From: JBMNGW01 sp050950025 | GTDB taxonomy: Bacteria > Spirochaetota > Spirochaetia > Sphaerochaetales > Sphaerochaetaceae | Length of the DNA stretch: 64,000 bases | NCBI GenBank assembly: GCA_050950025.1 | Contig: JBMNGW010000011.1 | Span: 24,031 to 88,030 of the forward strand | Reading direction: 5' to 3' | Shown: positions 8,985-17,268 of the stretch, piece by piece | Position numbering within the stretch: position 1 is the first letter of the stretch | How the letters are laid out: every line of letters starts with the position of its first letter | The notes under the pieces: model-generated | What the model saw: only the letters and a program-made list of their open reading frames with translations | Database searches by the model: none | Told to the model about the DNA's origin: nothing | Translations under genes and position numbers: made by a program

Positions 8985-10140
8985 ACAGCACCTCCTGTTT
9001 TTCCACAGAAACTAATGCTTTGTACAACAGACCGCTTTGGGTGAGGACCATCAATAAATTAGTCCCGCCTTGGCTAAAAAAGGGGAGAACGATACCGGTT
9101 GGGGGTAACAAAGCACTGACAACAGCAATATTGACCAGAGCCTGCATAACAATCATAAACGTAAAGCCAACACAAAGATAAAAAGCAAAGGCGTGGTCTT
9201 TTTTCCGATTGGCAAATGCAGTGTAAAAACCAAAAAATCCAAATGCCGCAAACAGGGCAAAAAGCACCACCGTTCCTACTAATCCCATCTCTTCGGCATA
9301 GGAAGCAAAAATAAAGTCGCTGTGAACTTCGGGAATAATGCCTAATTTATAGACCCCTTTGCCCAATCCTTTACCAAAAAAACGCCCCTCACTAATTGCC
9401 CTAAGCCCATTTTGGACTTGCCAATTAATACCTTGCGGATCGGCTGAGGGGTAGAAAAAACTCAACAGCCGCTTAATGCGATAACTTTCACTGAGCATGA
9501 ACAGTAGGCCGATTGCTGCAGAGGCAACTCCAAACAAAGCAATATAACGGAAGGCAACATGGCCCAGCAAAAACATAACTAGCGAACCAAAAAGGACTAA
9601 AACAGTGGAAGAGTAATCTCTTTGGGCTAATACCAGCAACGCACTTAACGCTACAGCCACCAATGAGACAACTGTTTTAGAACCGATGGTAGAATCAGAA
9701 GCATTGATGCGGGCTAAAAAAAGAATAAGAGTAACTTTCAAGACTTCTGAAGGTTGAAAAGAGGGCAAAGGACCTAAGGTCAACCAGCGGCGAGCTCCAA
9801 ATTTTGCCACCCCAAAAGGACCAATCAGCGTTAAAAGCATCAATACCAGGGCCCCAAAAAAAGCGAGGGGAATAAGAGAGTAAATCAACTCCATCGAAAG
9901 AAACTGAATAGAGAAAAAGATAAGAGCTCCTGCCAATGCAAAAAGAGCTTGCCTGCTTACATAGTAGGAGGCAGGTAAGTGCAATCGTAGAGCCTCATCA
10001 TAACTTGCCGAATACAGACTCACTAAGCCCAAAGCCGTCAAACTAAGGACAATCAGTAAAAACAAGAAGCTACGGTAGGCAGGCTTTGTACTTTGAGGTA
10101 TGCGATAGATAGAAGAATAGGATGCATACGTTTCGTCCAA
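8977..10140 (-). CDS. ftsW: Septal peptidoglycan polymerase FtsW
   Basis: SEDS-family glycosyltransferase that polymerises lipid II at the septum. It is 387 residues with about ten hydrophobic helices. Family motifs include GARRWLTLGPLPSFQPSE (about residues 124-141), the SEDS region that holds a catalytic aspartate nearby in other members, YPSADPQGINWQVQNGL, and HSDFIFASYAEEMG followed by PPTGIVLPFFSQGGTNLL. These fit FtsW/RodA; the dcw location favours FtsW. It lies between mraY (20-base gap) and ftsQ (8-base overlap). Confidence 0.94.
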   Translation of the reverse strand: MDETYASYSSIYRIPQSTKPAYRSFLFLLIVLSLTALGLVSLYSASYDEALRLHLPASYYVSRQALFALAGALIFFSIQFLSMELIYSLIPLAFFGALVLMLLTLIGPFGVAKFGARRWLTLGPLPSFQPSEVLKVTLILFLARINASDSTIGSKTVVSLVAVALSALLVLAQRDYSSTVLVLFGSLVMFLLGHVAFRYIALFGVASAAIGLLFMLSESYRIKRLLSFFYPSADPQGINWQVQNGLRAISEGRFFGKGLGKGVYKLGIIPEVHSDFIFASYAEEMGLVGTVVLFALFAAFGFFGFYTAFANRKKDHAFAFYLCVGFTFMIVMQALVNIAVVSALLPPTGIVLPFFSQGGTNLLMVLTQSGLLYKALVSVEKQEVLYG

Positions 10141-10160
10141 ACTGTCTCCTCCTCAGAGTC

Positions 10161-11195
10161 CTAACGGTAAGTAAGAAAAAACAACAAAGCGGACACAGCT
10201 GTGGCCACTGTGCTGAAAATCTGCATGCGAGTGACGATTTTCGTCTCCCCTTTCCCCTTTTTCTCATAATGGTGATGCAAAGGAGCTAACAAAAAAATCT
10301 TTTTGCCAAAGAAGCGAATAGCAATAATCTGGATAAATGAAGAGAGCAATTCTGCCATAAAAACGGCACACGCAACGACAATAGTCAGTTCTACTTTTAA
10401 CAGAAGGGCACTGACTCCAATAAGTGCACCAACAGCATGACTGCCCGTATCACCCATAAATAGTTGTGCTTTAGGACAGTTGTACCACAAAAAAGCGAGC
10501 ATCCCGCCGATAGCGGAAGCCGCAAGAATCAGTAGCGATGCTCCCCCTTCATAAATGGGGCTTTGAACATGGAAGCGGTGAAATCCACCGGCAAACAGGG
10601 CGGCCAAAGCGGCAATCAGGGCTAAAGGGCTTAACGATACTTGGGCAACCAACCCATCCAATCCGTCGCTGATATTCACCGCATTAACAAAGCTCACCAT
10701 ATACAACAGAAAAATGATGGGATACCACAGCCCAATATTCCAGCTAACAGTTGGATTCCAAGGATGAACGACAGTTGAAAGTTGCAAGGCAGAAAAATGA
10801 GACACTAGCCATAAAACCAATGCGGCAGCCAATACCTGCATTGCCAACTTGCGTGAAGTTTTTAGACCTACAGGAGCTTTACGCACAAATTTGGCAATAT
10901 CATCAAGTAAGCCAATAAGGGCAAATACCCAGCAGCTAATCAAAGGAATAAAAAGATACGGTTGATTGCTTTGACCAAAAATAAGGGCCGAGATAGTCAT
11001 TCCTGATAAAAAGAAAAGGCCCCCCAAAGAAGGTGTTCCCTCTTTTAATTGATGAGATGAGGGGGTATCGGGATTAATGGGTTGATACACTTTGGCATGT
11101 TTCATCACTTTCAGATGAAGATACCCCAACAACATGGAGATCATCCAAGAAACTAAAAGAGCACCAAAACTTACCGTTGCTAATTGCACACTCAT
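10161..11195 (-). CDS. mraY: Phospho-N-acetylmuramoyl-pentapeptide-transferase MraY
   Basis: Transfers phospho-MurNAc-pentapeptide from UDP to undecaprenyl phosphate, making lipid I at the inner membrane. It is 344 residues with about ten transmembrane helices. The conserved acidic motifs are visible: IGLLDDIAKF (about residues 91-100), NAVNISDGLDGL (about 172-183) and the magnesium/substrate motif FMGDTGSHAVGA (about 248-259), plus the APLHHHYEKKG loop near the C-terminus. It follows murF with an 11-base gap. murE, murD, murG and murC are missing from this cluster and must lie elsewhere. Confidence 0.97.
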   Translation of the reverse strand: MSVQLATVSFGALLVSWMISMLLGYLHLKVMKHAKVYQPINPDTPSSHQLKEGTPSLGGLFFLSGMTISALIFGQSNQPYLFIPLISCWVFALIGLLDDIAKFVRKAPVGLKTSRKLAMQVLAAALVLWLVSHFSALQLSTVVHPWNPTVSWNIGLWYPIIFLLYMVSFVNAVNISDGLDGLVAQVSLSPLALIAALAALFAGGFHRFHVQSPIYEGGASLLILAASAIGGMLAFLWYNCPKAQLFMGDTGSHAVGALIGVSALLLKVELTIVVACAVFMAELLSSFIQIIAIRFFGKKIFLLAPLHHHYEKKGKGETKIVTRMQIFSTVATAVSALLFFLTYR

Positions 11196-11206
11196 CCATC
11201 CATCCT

Positions 11207-12568
11207 CTATAACGTTGAAACCAACGGTACCAACTGCTCCATTTGCATTGCCCGAGAGCCTTTTATCAACACCAAGTCTCCTTTTCTACTTTGAGTGGAG
11301 ACCATATGGCTCAACTGCTCAGAATCGGTTGTATAAAAACAAGTCCTATCCAAACCAAGGCGCATCAACTCTTCTTTGGCACTGGCCATCTCTTGGCCAT
11401 ACAAATACAACGCATCAAGGCGATACGAAGATAGACGACGAGCCACTAACCTGTGGGCTTGTTCACTGTGACTCCCTAGCTCTTTCATCGATCCTAACAC
11501 CGCAACTTTTCGCCCTTTCCAAGGCAAGGCTCCCACATAATCGATGATGCTAAGTGTTGAATCATAGCTGGCGTTATACCAATCCTCTATCAGCGTAATG
11601 TCCCCTTGCACAACATTGCTTCGCCCCTGCACTGCCCGAAATTGTTCCAAGCCTTCACAAATAGCAGATACACTGGCTCCCAATTGTTGGGCTGCTGTGA
11701 TAGCTGCACAGGCATTGTGCAAATTGTGCTCACCTATCGCTTTTAGATGGATGTGTTCACCTTTGTAGCCGATAAGCCACCCATCTAAGCCTAAGTGGTG
11801 GTACGAATCGATTCCTTTTGTGGCCCCCAAGCCAAAACGGAGAGCCTCTATTCCTTGTTTTCGTTCAATATATGCTGACCAGCGATCTGTGTTGCTTAAA
11901 AGCGCCGTTTTAATTGAGGGGTGGAACAACTTACCCTTTTCTTGGGCAATGTGCTTTTCACTCCCCAATGTTTTTAAATGGGCAGCTCCAATGCGCGTTA
12001 TGATTCCCACCTGCGGCTGCCACATGCTCAGAAGGCTCTCCATCTCATTAGGACGATCAATGCCCATTTCAAAAAGGCCAAATTCTGTGGTTTCATCAAT
12101 GTGTAATAACGAGATCGGCAGGCCAATAGTTGAATTGTAATTGCCCGGAGTTTTAGTCACAGTTCCCATTTGCTCAAGGATTGAACTGAGCATCTCTTTG
12201 GTTGTTGTTTTGCCCATTGAGCCGCTGATGCCAATTTTTTTCAGCTGCGAAAACCGTTGCACATGGTTGGTTGCTGCCCTTTGAAGAGCAGCTAGCGGAT
12301 CGTCGACCACTATAAGGGGTTTTTGAGTAGGAAAAGAGCCTCTTTGCAGCTCCTTTTTGCTTACCACTGCGGCCACAGCACCTTTTGCAAAAGCATCTTT
12401 AACAAAATCGTGACCGTTGGCATGTTCCCCTGCCAAAGCAAAAAAGAGGGCTCCAGGTTTAATTGTGCGACTGTCAACAGCAATTGAATCAATTAAGCAA
12501 GGAGGGCCTTTATGCAATAAAAAACCGCCGCAAAGATGGGCCATGTAGGTAGCCGATAGTGGTTTCAT
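11207..12568 (-). CDS. murF: UDP-MurNAc-tripeptide--D-Ala-D-Ala ligase MurF
   Basis: Adds D-Ala-D-Ala to UDP-MurNAc-tripeptide in the cytoplasm. It is 453 residues with the three Mur ligase domains. The N-terminal domain includes VDSRTIKPGALFFALAG, the central ATP-binding loop is ISGSMGKTTTKEMLSSIL (about residues 113-130), and the C-terminal domain shows LIEDWYNASYDSTLSIID. The ATG overlaps the ftsL stop by one base (TAATG), which suggests tight coupling. Confidence 0.95.
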   Translation of the reverse strand: MKPLSATYMAHLCGGFLLHKGPPCLIDSIAVDSRTIKPGALFFALAGEHANGHDFVKDAFAKGAVAAVVSKKELQRGSFPTQKPLIVVDDPLAALQRAATNHVQRFSQLKKIGISGSMGKTTTKEMLSSILEQMGTVTKTPGNYNSTIGLPISLLHIDETTEFGLFEMGIDRPNEMESLLSMWQPQVGIITRIGAAHLKTLGSEKHIAQEKGKLFHPSIKTALLSNTDRWSAYIERKQGIEALRFGLGATKGIDSYHHLGLDGWLIGYKGEHIHLKAIGEHNLHNACAAITAAQQLGASVSAICEGLEQFRAVQGRSNVVQGDITLIEDWYNASYDSTLSIIDYVGALPWKGRKVAVLGSMKELGSHSEQAHRLVARRLSSYRLDALYLYGQEMASAKEELMRLGLDRTCFYTTDSEQLSHMVSTQSRKGDLVLIKGSRAMQMEQLVPLVSTL

Positions 12569-12891
12569 TATTGGCCTCCCACAGTGACCACAGTGGCATC
12601 TTCAAGGACAATTTTTTGCAACTGCAACCCTTTTTCATGCGCTTGGTACAAAATTTGTTGTGGCCGTTGGTCCTGAGCAATATCGGCAGTGAGCACACGA
12701 ATCTGTTCTTGTTTCCCAGCCTCTTCTTTACGAACACCTTGTTCAGTTAAGCGCAACTCTCTATAACGGGCGGCTTGAAAGACAACTGCCATAGCTAAAG
12801 CAAATAAAAGAGCAAGAGCGAGGATAACAATTAACTTACCACCCAAAGAGAGATGATCTGATCGTCTGATACTTTGATCTTTATAATTCAT
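12568..12891 (-). CDS. ftsL: Cell division protein FtsL-like
   Basis: Small bitopic divisome protein, 107 residues. The start ATG 12891 (MNYKDQSIRRSD) has a G-rich ribosome site about 8 bases upstream and lies 11 bases inside the end of rsmH; the ATG at 12897 would be too close to that site. One transmembrane helix spans about residues 17-36 (LIVILALALLFALAMAVVF). A charged coiled-coil-like segment (about 40-75, YRELRLTEQGVRKEEAGK) and a short C-terminal tail follow. Sequence similarity alone would not identify it; the position between rsmH and murF and the topology do. Confidence 0.82.
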   Translation of the reverse strand: MNYKDQSIRRSDHLSLGGKLIVILALALLFALAMAVVFQAARYRELRLTEQGVRKEEAGKQEQIRVLTADIAQDQRPQQILYQAHEKGLQLQKIVLEDATVVTVGGQ

Positions 12892-13825
12892 CGACATTCC
12901 CCCTTTTTTGGGCAACGCGCAATTTGGCACTGCGAGAGGGAGGATTTTCAGCATTCTCCTGATCGGTGGCAACAATCGGTTTTTTTGTTAAAATGGCAAT
13001 AGTTGCCTCTTTGGAGCAGGTGCAAAGTGGTGCTTCAGCTGGGCAGACACACCCTTTGGCCTCTTCTTTGAACAACTGTTTCACCAAACGATCTTCAAGA
13101 GAGTGAAAACTAATAACCCCTACCCGCCCTTCAACTGCCAACAGTTCAATGGCTTTTTTAACTGCGGGCTGAATGCGAGAAAGCTCCGAATTCACTTCAA
13201 TGCGTAAAGCCTGAAAACTACGGGTAGCAGGGTGCAATCGAGTGTGACGGTATGAGGGGGGAACTGCTGTGTAAATACAATCTGCCAGCTCTTTAGTTGT
13301 TTCAATCGGGTTCTTACTCCGTTTTTCAACAATAGTGCGACTGATGCGCCGAGAGTACCGCTCTTCTCCATACTGATAAAGGACATTGGACAGCTCTTCG
13401 GCACTGTACGTGTTGACAATCTCAAAAGCACTAAGAGTAGCGGTGGGATCAAGGCGCATATCGAGTCTTTCATCTTTGTGAAAGCTAAAACCTCTTTCTG
13501 AGCCTTCGTAATGGTACATAGAGATACCCAAATCAAAAAGGATGAAAAACGGATTCGGTCCCTTATACGAGGCCAAATACTCATCAAACCAACTATTGAC
13601 GGGAGTAAAACGGGCACCGTAATGCTGTAAGCGCTCTGTTGCCTTAGCTAAAATAGTGGGATCACGATCAACTCCGATGACCGAAAGCTGAGGGTATGTA
13701 TCTAAAAAGAGGGACGTATGTCCCCCTTCTCCCACGGTGCAGTCAATCATCAAACAAGGAGTGGGCGGCACACCAAAAGCTTTTAGGACCTCTTGAGCTA
13801 AAACAGGGCGGTGAAGAATTTCCAT
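12881..13825 (-). CDS. rsmH: 16S rRNA (cytosine1402-N4)-methyltransferase RsmH (MraW)
   Basis: Methylates N4 of C1402 in the 16S rRNA P site using SAM. The 314-residue form starts at ATG 13825 (MEILHRPVLAQEVL), with a purine-rich site GAGGGGGG upstream; a longer frame would intrude into mraZ. The SAM motif is DCTVGEGGHTSLFL (about residues 28-41). FDLGISMYHYEGSERGFSF is the family signature, RLDMRLDP follows, and the C-terminal VISFHSLEDRLVKQ and PPSRSAKLRVAQK are typical. It starts one base after the mraZ stop. Confidence 0.96.
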   Translation of the reverse strand: MEILHRPVLAQEVLKAFGVPPTPCLMIDCTVGEGGHTSLFLDTYPQLSVIGVDRDPTILAKATERLQHYGARFTPVNSWFDEYLASYKGPNPFFILFDLGISMYHYEGSERGFSFHKDERLDMRLDPTATLSAFEIVNTYSAEELSNVLYQYGEERYSRRISRTIVEKRSKNPIETTKELADCIYTAVPPSYRHTRLHPATRSFQALRIEVNSELSRIQPAVKKAIELLAVEGRVGVISFHSLEDRLVKQLFKEEAKGCVCPAEAPLCTCSKEATIAILTKKPIVATDQENAENPPSRSAKLRVAQKRGNVDEL

Positions 13826-13826
13826 C

Positions 13827-14288
13827 TTATTTTCCCCCCTCTTGTAGCAGATGACTAAGGCTCTGGGAGGCTGAGGCAAAAGATGTCTCACTTTCAGAGA
13901 GGAACTGCTGGTAGGAATCGATGCTCCACAATTCTAAATAGGAACTGATACCCAAAAGAACCGATTCTTCTTTTAAGCGCAGACCGGCACTTTCTCGCAA
14001 TGTGGGGGGGATAAGTAGACGACCCGATTTATCGATCTCGCACTCCATAGCCGGTGCAATTATCCGTCTTTGGAGCAACCTAAGGTTGGCATCAAACATG
14101 GCCCCCGGCCCATCCATAATTTTCATTCTGAGATTTTCAAAGAAGGGAGGAAGCATCAGCCAAAGACAGGGTTCAACAGCACGGGTGATGATAAGACTAC
14201 TTTCGTCTTGCAAAGCCGAACGGAGCTTTGCCGGGATGAGAATTCTCCCTTTTTCATCAATTGTGTTGCGATACTCACCAGTTAGCAT
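13827..14288 (-). CDS. mraZ: Transcriptional regulator MraZ
   Basis: AbrB/SpoVT-fold DNA-binding protein that controls the dcw operon it heads. At 153 residues it has typical length. Two tandem SpoVT-AbrB half-domains are visible: YRNTIDEKGRILIPAKLR (about residues 6-23) and CEIDKSGRLLIPPTLRESAG (about 81-100), each with the DxxGR core. Repeats resembling MraZ boxes lie 43-78 bases upstream, consistent with autoregulation. Confidence 0.95.
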   Translation of the reverse strand: MLTGEYRNTIDEKGRILIPAKLRSALQDESSLIITRAVEPCLWLMLPPFFENLRMKIMDGPGAMFDANLRLLQRRIIAPAMECEIDKSGRLLIPPTLRESAGLRLKEESVLLGISSYLELWSIDSYQQFLSESETSFASASQSLSHLLQEGGK

Positions 14289-14330
14289 GCACCAAAACCC
14301 CCATTAAGCAGCAGAAATTGGTCCTTTCTA

Positions 14331-14366
14331 CCACTTTCTACCACAAACTATACCTTTTCACCCACC
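14331..14366 (-). promoter_or_regulatory. Putative MraZ-box repeats upstream of mraZ
   Basis: On the minus strand, GTGG cores occur at 14365, 14344 and 14334, spaced 21 and 10 bases, so they lie on one face of the helix. The last two are an exact direct repeat GTGGTAGAAA, continued by a partial third copy TAGAAAGG. Known MraZ operators are direct repeats of a G-rich pentamer with about 10-base periodicity. A TTGACA at 14435-14440 (minus) may be the -35 element, but I see no convincing -10 at 17 bases. The identification is inference from position and periodicity. Confidence 0.55.
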
Positions 14367-14542
14367 AGGAGGCAACGGAATTTTGCATTAATTAACACGC
14401 CAAAATGGATTTAACCTCAAATACACTAAACACTTGTCAACCCCTACTCCCATTTTCATGACATCCTTGTCTTCAAGTGTTAAAATAAGAAGCAGTTGCG
14501 CAATACAAAAAAAGCGTTTACTGTATTTTCAGGAGATGTATT

Positions 14543-14764
14543 ATGCCGACCGAATATTATGGCAGAAAATCACATAAAGAGGGGCGTTACGACTGGATTG
14601 TGGCAATCAATGATCTGGGATGCTTCATTACCGATCCGATGGAAGATTGGCAAAAAGATAACGATTATCGGGAAGAGGCACAGTCCAATCCCGCTTTATA
14701 TGAGAAACTAGAATTTACACGAGCACAGCAGTTGCTGCGAAGCTGGAAAAGGGAGCTCCTCTGA
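14543..14764 (+). CDS. Small hypothetical protein, 73 aa
   Basis: Not recognised. A plus-strand ORF begins at ATG 14543 with AGGAG 7 bases upstream (in TTTTCAGGAGATGTATTATG), which is good evidence that it is translated. The protein is charged and soluble with no signal or membrane segment. It contains a Tyr/Trp-rich start (EYYGRKSHKEGRYDWIVAIN) and a helical C-terminus (TRAQQLLRSWKRELL). It sits alone between divergent mraZ and the convergent GH57 gene, whose stop is 4 bases away. A weak promoter TTGCGC-N17-TACTGT may precede it at 14496-14524. Confidence 0.6.
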   Translation: MPTEYYGRKSHKEGRYDWIVAINDLGCFITDPMEDWQKDNDYREEAQSNPALYEKLEFTRAQQLLRSWKRELL

Positions 14765-14768
14765 TTCC

Positions 14769-16379
14769 TTAGCCGTTATAACGGTTGCGGTTGCTTTGTA
14801 AGTTGAACATATTGTAATCGATGTCACCAAAAACAATGTTCCGCTTTTCCGCTTTTACTAACCACTCAGTATTTACGGCGTTCTTACACATATTGTCATA
14901 AACGACATTCAAATTGCCGATATGCTCTTTGAACCGTTTTTCAGCATACGAAGCAGAGATACCGCTGTTGATGATAAAAGGCCAGTCGCTTGACATTGCC
15001 AGCAGTACTTCACGTGCCGCCTGATTTAAAAAGCGCTGTTTTAATGAGCTTTGATCGGGAAAACGGAGTGCCAGCTCTTCAATTCTTTCAATTGCTTTAT
15101 GGGCGTGGCGATACATCCATACATTGGAACCGTTAGCCCACACATGAGCATATCCACCCTCTCCCCAGCTGGAAGCTGAGGGTTGGAGCACTTGGTTTTG
15201 GGGATACTTTTGTAGATAATCGAGTTGAGTCTCAAAGACAATGGACTCTGTTTGGGCAGCTTTGCGGATAACAGTCTCCAGCCAAGTAACCCCTTCGTAC
15301 CACCAATGTCCAAAAAGTTCGGCATCAAAGGCAATGGTATAAAACGGATCACGATCAAGTAAGGGGGCTATTTGCTCCCCTTTTCTTTGCACTTCATAAA
15401 GAAAATTATCGGCATGTTCAGCTACTTTTTGCTCGGCTGCAGCCGGGTCATAAAATCGCTTATGAACCCCTTTGCCTGTAATGGCATAGTATTTGAAACC
15501 GGTAAAGACCCGTACTTCAGGACTATGGATGTAAGGCTTTATGTAATGCAACGGTAAATCGTAACCAATATCGCGATAAAACTCGCGGTAAGCAGGATCG
15601 GCAGGATACCCTTCGACATTTGACCAGACTAAATTGGTCAAATGAAAGTCTCGGGCAAACCCATGCACCCCGTTAGGACAAGCCACCGGAGCATAATTAC
15701 CCCGTTTTACCGGCTCATTGGCTAAAGCTAATGCTTGAGCAGAAAGTTGGAAAAAGGAGAGTTCTTCTTTATGCAGATACTCTTCAAGACCTGCTGCATA
15801 ACCACACTCAGGAAGCCAGAATCCTTTAGGTCGTTTTTTGAAGTGGTTGATATGCGATTGGACAGCCAGCTCAATTTGAGCATTAATTGCTGCCGGATAA
15901 TCGACATATAGGGGCAAATAGGCATGTGTTGCAGCTGTGGTAATAATTTCGATATGGCCACTAGCTTCTAAATCTTTAAATCCTTCCAAGACATTGCAGT
16001 GATAAATCTCAAAATATTCTTGCAGATTCAAATTAATGGCATCTAAGTACATTTGGGCTAAGGGGACACATTGAGGCTCTTCTTGGCGGCAACGCTCCAC
16101 CTCTTTTTCGCCCAATTCTTGGTGCAATTGAAGATATTCAGTAAAACGCCCCTGCATAATGGGATCGCTTAAGAGAGTACAAAGGGTTGGCGAAAGGCTG
16201 ATGGTAATAGAAAAAGGAACCTGATCGTCCCGCAATTTTTTAAGCATTCGCAATAGCGGCAGGTAGGTCTCCCCAATGGCTTCAAAAAGCCAATCCTCTT
16301 CTAAAAACCGAGGATACTCGGGATGCCTGATATACGGCATATGAGCGTGTAGAATAAGACCGATTGAATTACGCGCCAT
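14769..16379 (-). CDS. GH57 1,4-alpha-glucan branching enzyme-like protein
   Basis: Glycoside hydrolase family 57 protein, 536 residues, most like GH57 glycogen branching enzymes (DUF1957 type). The N-terminus IGLILHAHMPYIRHPEYP is the family opening. GFWLPECGYAAGLEEYL holds the catalytic glutamate nucleophile, and AFDAELFGHWWYEG carries the acid residue region. The C-terminal segment includes SSWGEGGYAHVWANG and SDWPFIINSG, usual for branching enzymes. It probably builds alpha-1,6 branches in a storage polyglucan in the cytoplasm. It overlaps the DUF4912 gene by 11 bases, so the two are co-expressed. Confidence 0.88.
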   Translation of the reverse strand: MARNSIGLILHAHMPYIRHPEYPRFLEEDWLFEAIGETYLPLLRMLKKLRDDQVPFSITISLSPTLCTLLSDPIMQGRFTEYLQLHQELGEKEVERCRQEEPQCVPLAQMYLDAINLNLQEYFEIYHCNVLEGFKDLEASGHIEIITTAATHAYLPLYVDYPAAINAQIELAVQSHINHFKKRPKGFWLPECGYAAGLEEYLHKEELSFFQLSAQALALANEPVKRGNYAPVACPNGVHGFARDFHLTNLVWSNVEGYPADPAYREFYRDIGYDLPLHYIKPYIHSPEVRVFTGFKYYAITGKGVHKRFYDPAAAEQKVAEHADNFLYEVQRKGEQIAPLLDRDPFYTIAFDAELFGHWWYEGVTWLETVIRKAAQTESIVFETQLDYLQKYPQNQVLQPSASSWGEGGYAHVWANGSNVWMYRHAHKAIERIEELALRFPDQSSLKQRFLNQAAREVLLAMSSDWPFIINSGISASYAEKRFKEHIGNLNVVYDNMCKNAVNTEWLVKAEKRNIVFGDIDYNMFNLQSNRNRYNG

Positions 16380-17115
16380 CAGAGCCCTCCACCTGTTCGT
16401 TCAGCTTCTCCACCATCTCTCTGAGCATGGGAGACTCAACCATCACTCCCCCTTTGGTGACCAAAGAGGAAAACAGCAGCAAGAACTCTTTGCTGTTAGC
16501 TCCCAGTTCTTTGGTATGCTCCAGCCAGTGGCTTTTGGGAGTAGTAACGCTTGCCGATTGGCACAGCATACCCACGTTGCCATTCTCATCACGATAATGT
16601 AGCGAAACACTATAGGTTCTTCCTCTTAGCGGTAAGTTAATGTTCCAGTTTGTATCGCTTGCTTCTATGTCGATGTCAAAACTCTCTTCAAGATGCTCGC
16701 CGTTAATCGTTTCATGAATGGTTACTTTAATAAAAAAGGTGAAAGCTTCTGTATTTTGTTCCAACTTTTGAAAATCGGCATTGCAGATACTCCAATAGGC
16801 ATGGGCCCAATAGGGATCTTTGAATAGAAGATGGATGCTCGTTTCGCAGTATGATTCGGGGATTGGCTGTACTCCCGGTAGCAGCCCGGAGTCTTCCATT
16901 TGATGATCAACTAACGAGGAGAGAAAGCGCTGTTGAGATGAGGGGCTGTAAGCGGCTCCTTCTGAGTTGGGATTGCTCTCCATCTCATCAAACAGTTCTT
17001 CCAATGCCTCGACCAAATCGTCTCGATCCAAGGTATGTGCATCATCTATTCCTTGCTTGTGCGCAACATAACGCAACTCGTTCAAAGACAAGGCTTCAAT
17101 GTTTTGTATCATCAT
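16369..17115 (-). CDS. DUF4912 domain protein
   Basis: 248 residues from the ATG 17115 (or the adjacent ATG 17112), chosen because GGGGAG lies 8 bases upstream; a longer frame from 17211 lacks such a site. The N-terminal 50 residues resemble a Rho-N/SAP-like helical motif (LSLNELRYVAHKQGID). The central part (about residues 80-190) is a DUF4912 domain with LLFKDPYWAHAYWSI and SVSLHYRDENG. DUF4912 proteins commonly neighbour GH57 genes in spirochaetes and cyanobacteria. A role in polyglucan binding or scaffolding is inferred from that association only. Confidence 0.8.
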   Translation of the reverse strand: MMIQNIEALSLNELRYVAHKQGIDDAHTLDRDDLVEALEELFDEMESNPNSEGAAYSPSSQQRFLSSLVDHQMEDSGLLPGVQPIPESYCETSIHLLFKDPYWAHAYWSICNADFQKLEQNTEAFTFFIKVTIHETINGEHLEESFDIDIEASDTNWNINLPLRGRTYSVSLHYRDENGNVGMLCQSASVTTPKSHWLEHTKELGANSKEFLLLFSSLVTKGGVMVESPMLREMVEKLNEQVEGSDGA

Positions 17116-17268
17116 GCACAGTGCTCCCCGCATTGATTCTTTTGCTTGCATCAAATAGCAAGATGCTGTAATCGTAGAGAAATCGCCACAAATAGTCAAC
17201 ACGACAGACACTGAGGGCCCTTTTGCCAGCTCTACATATTCACCTCTATTTGTGCTAGCATACCCGCC

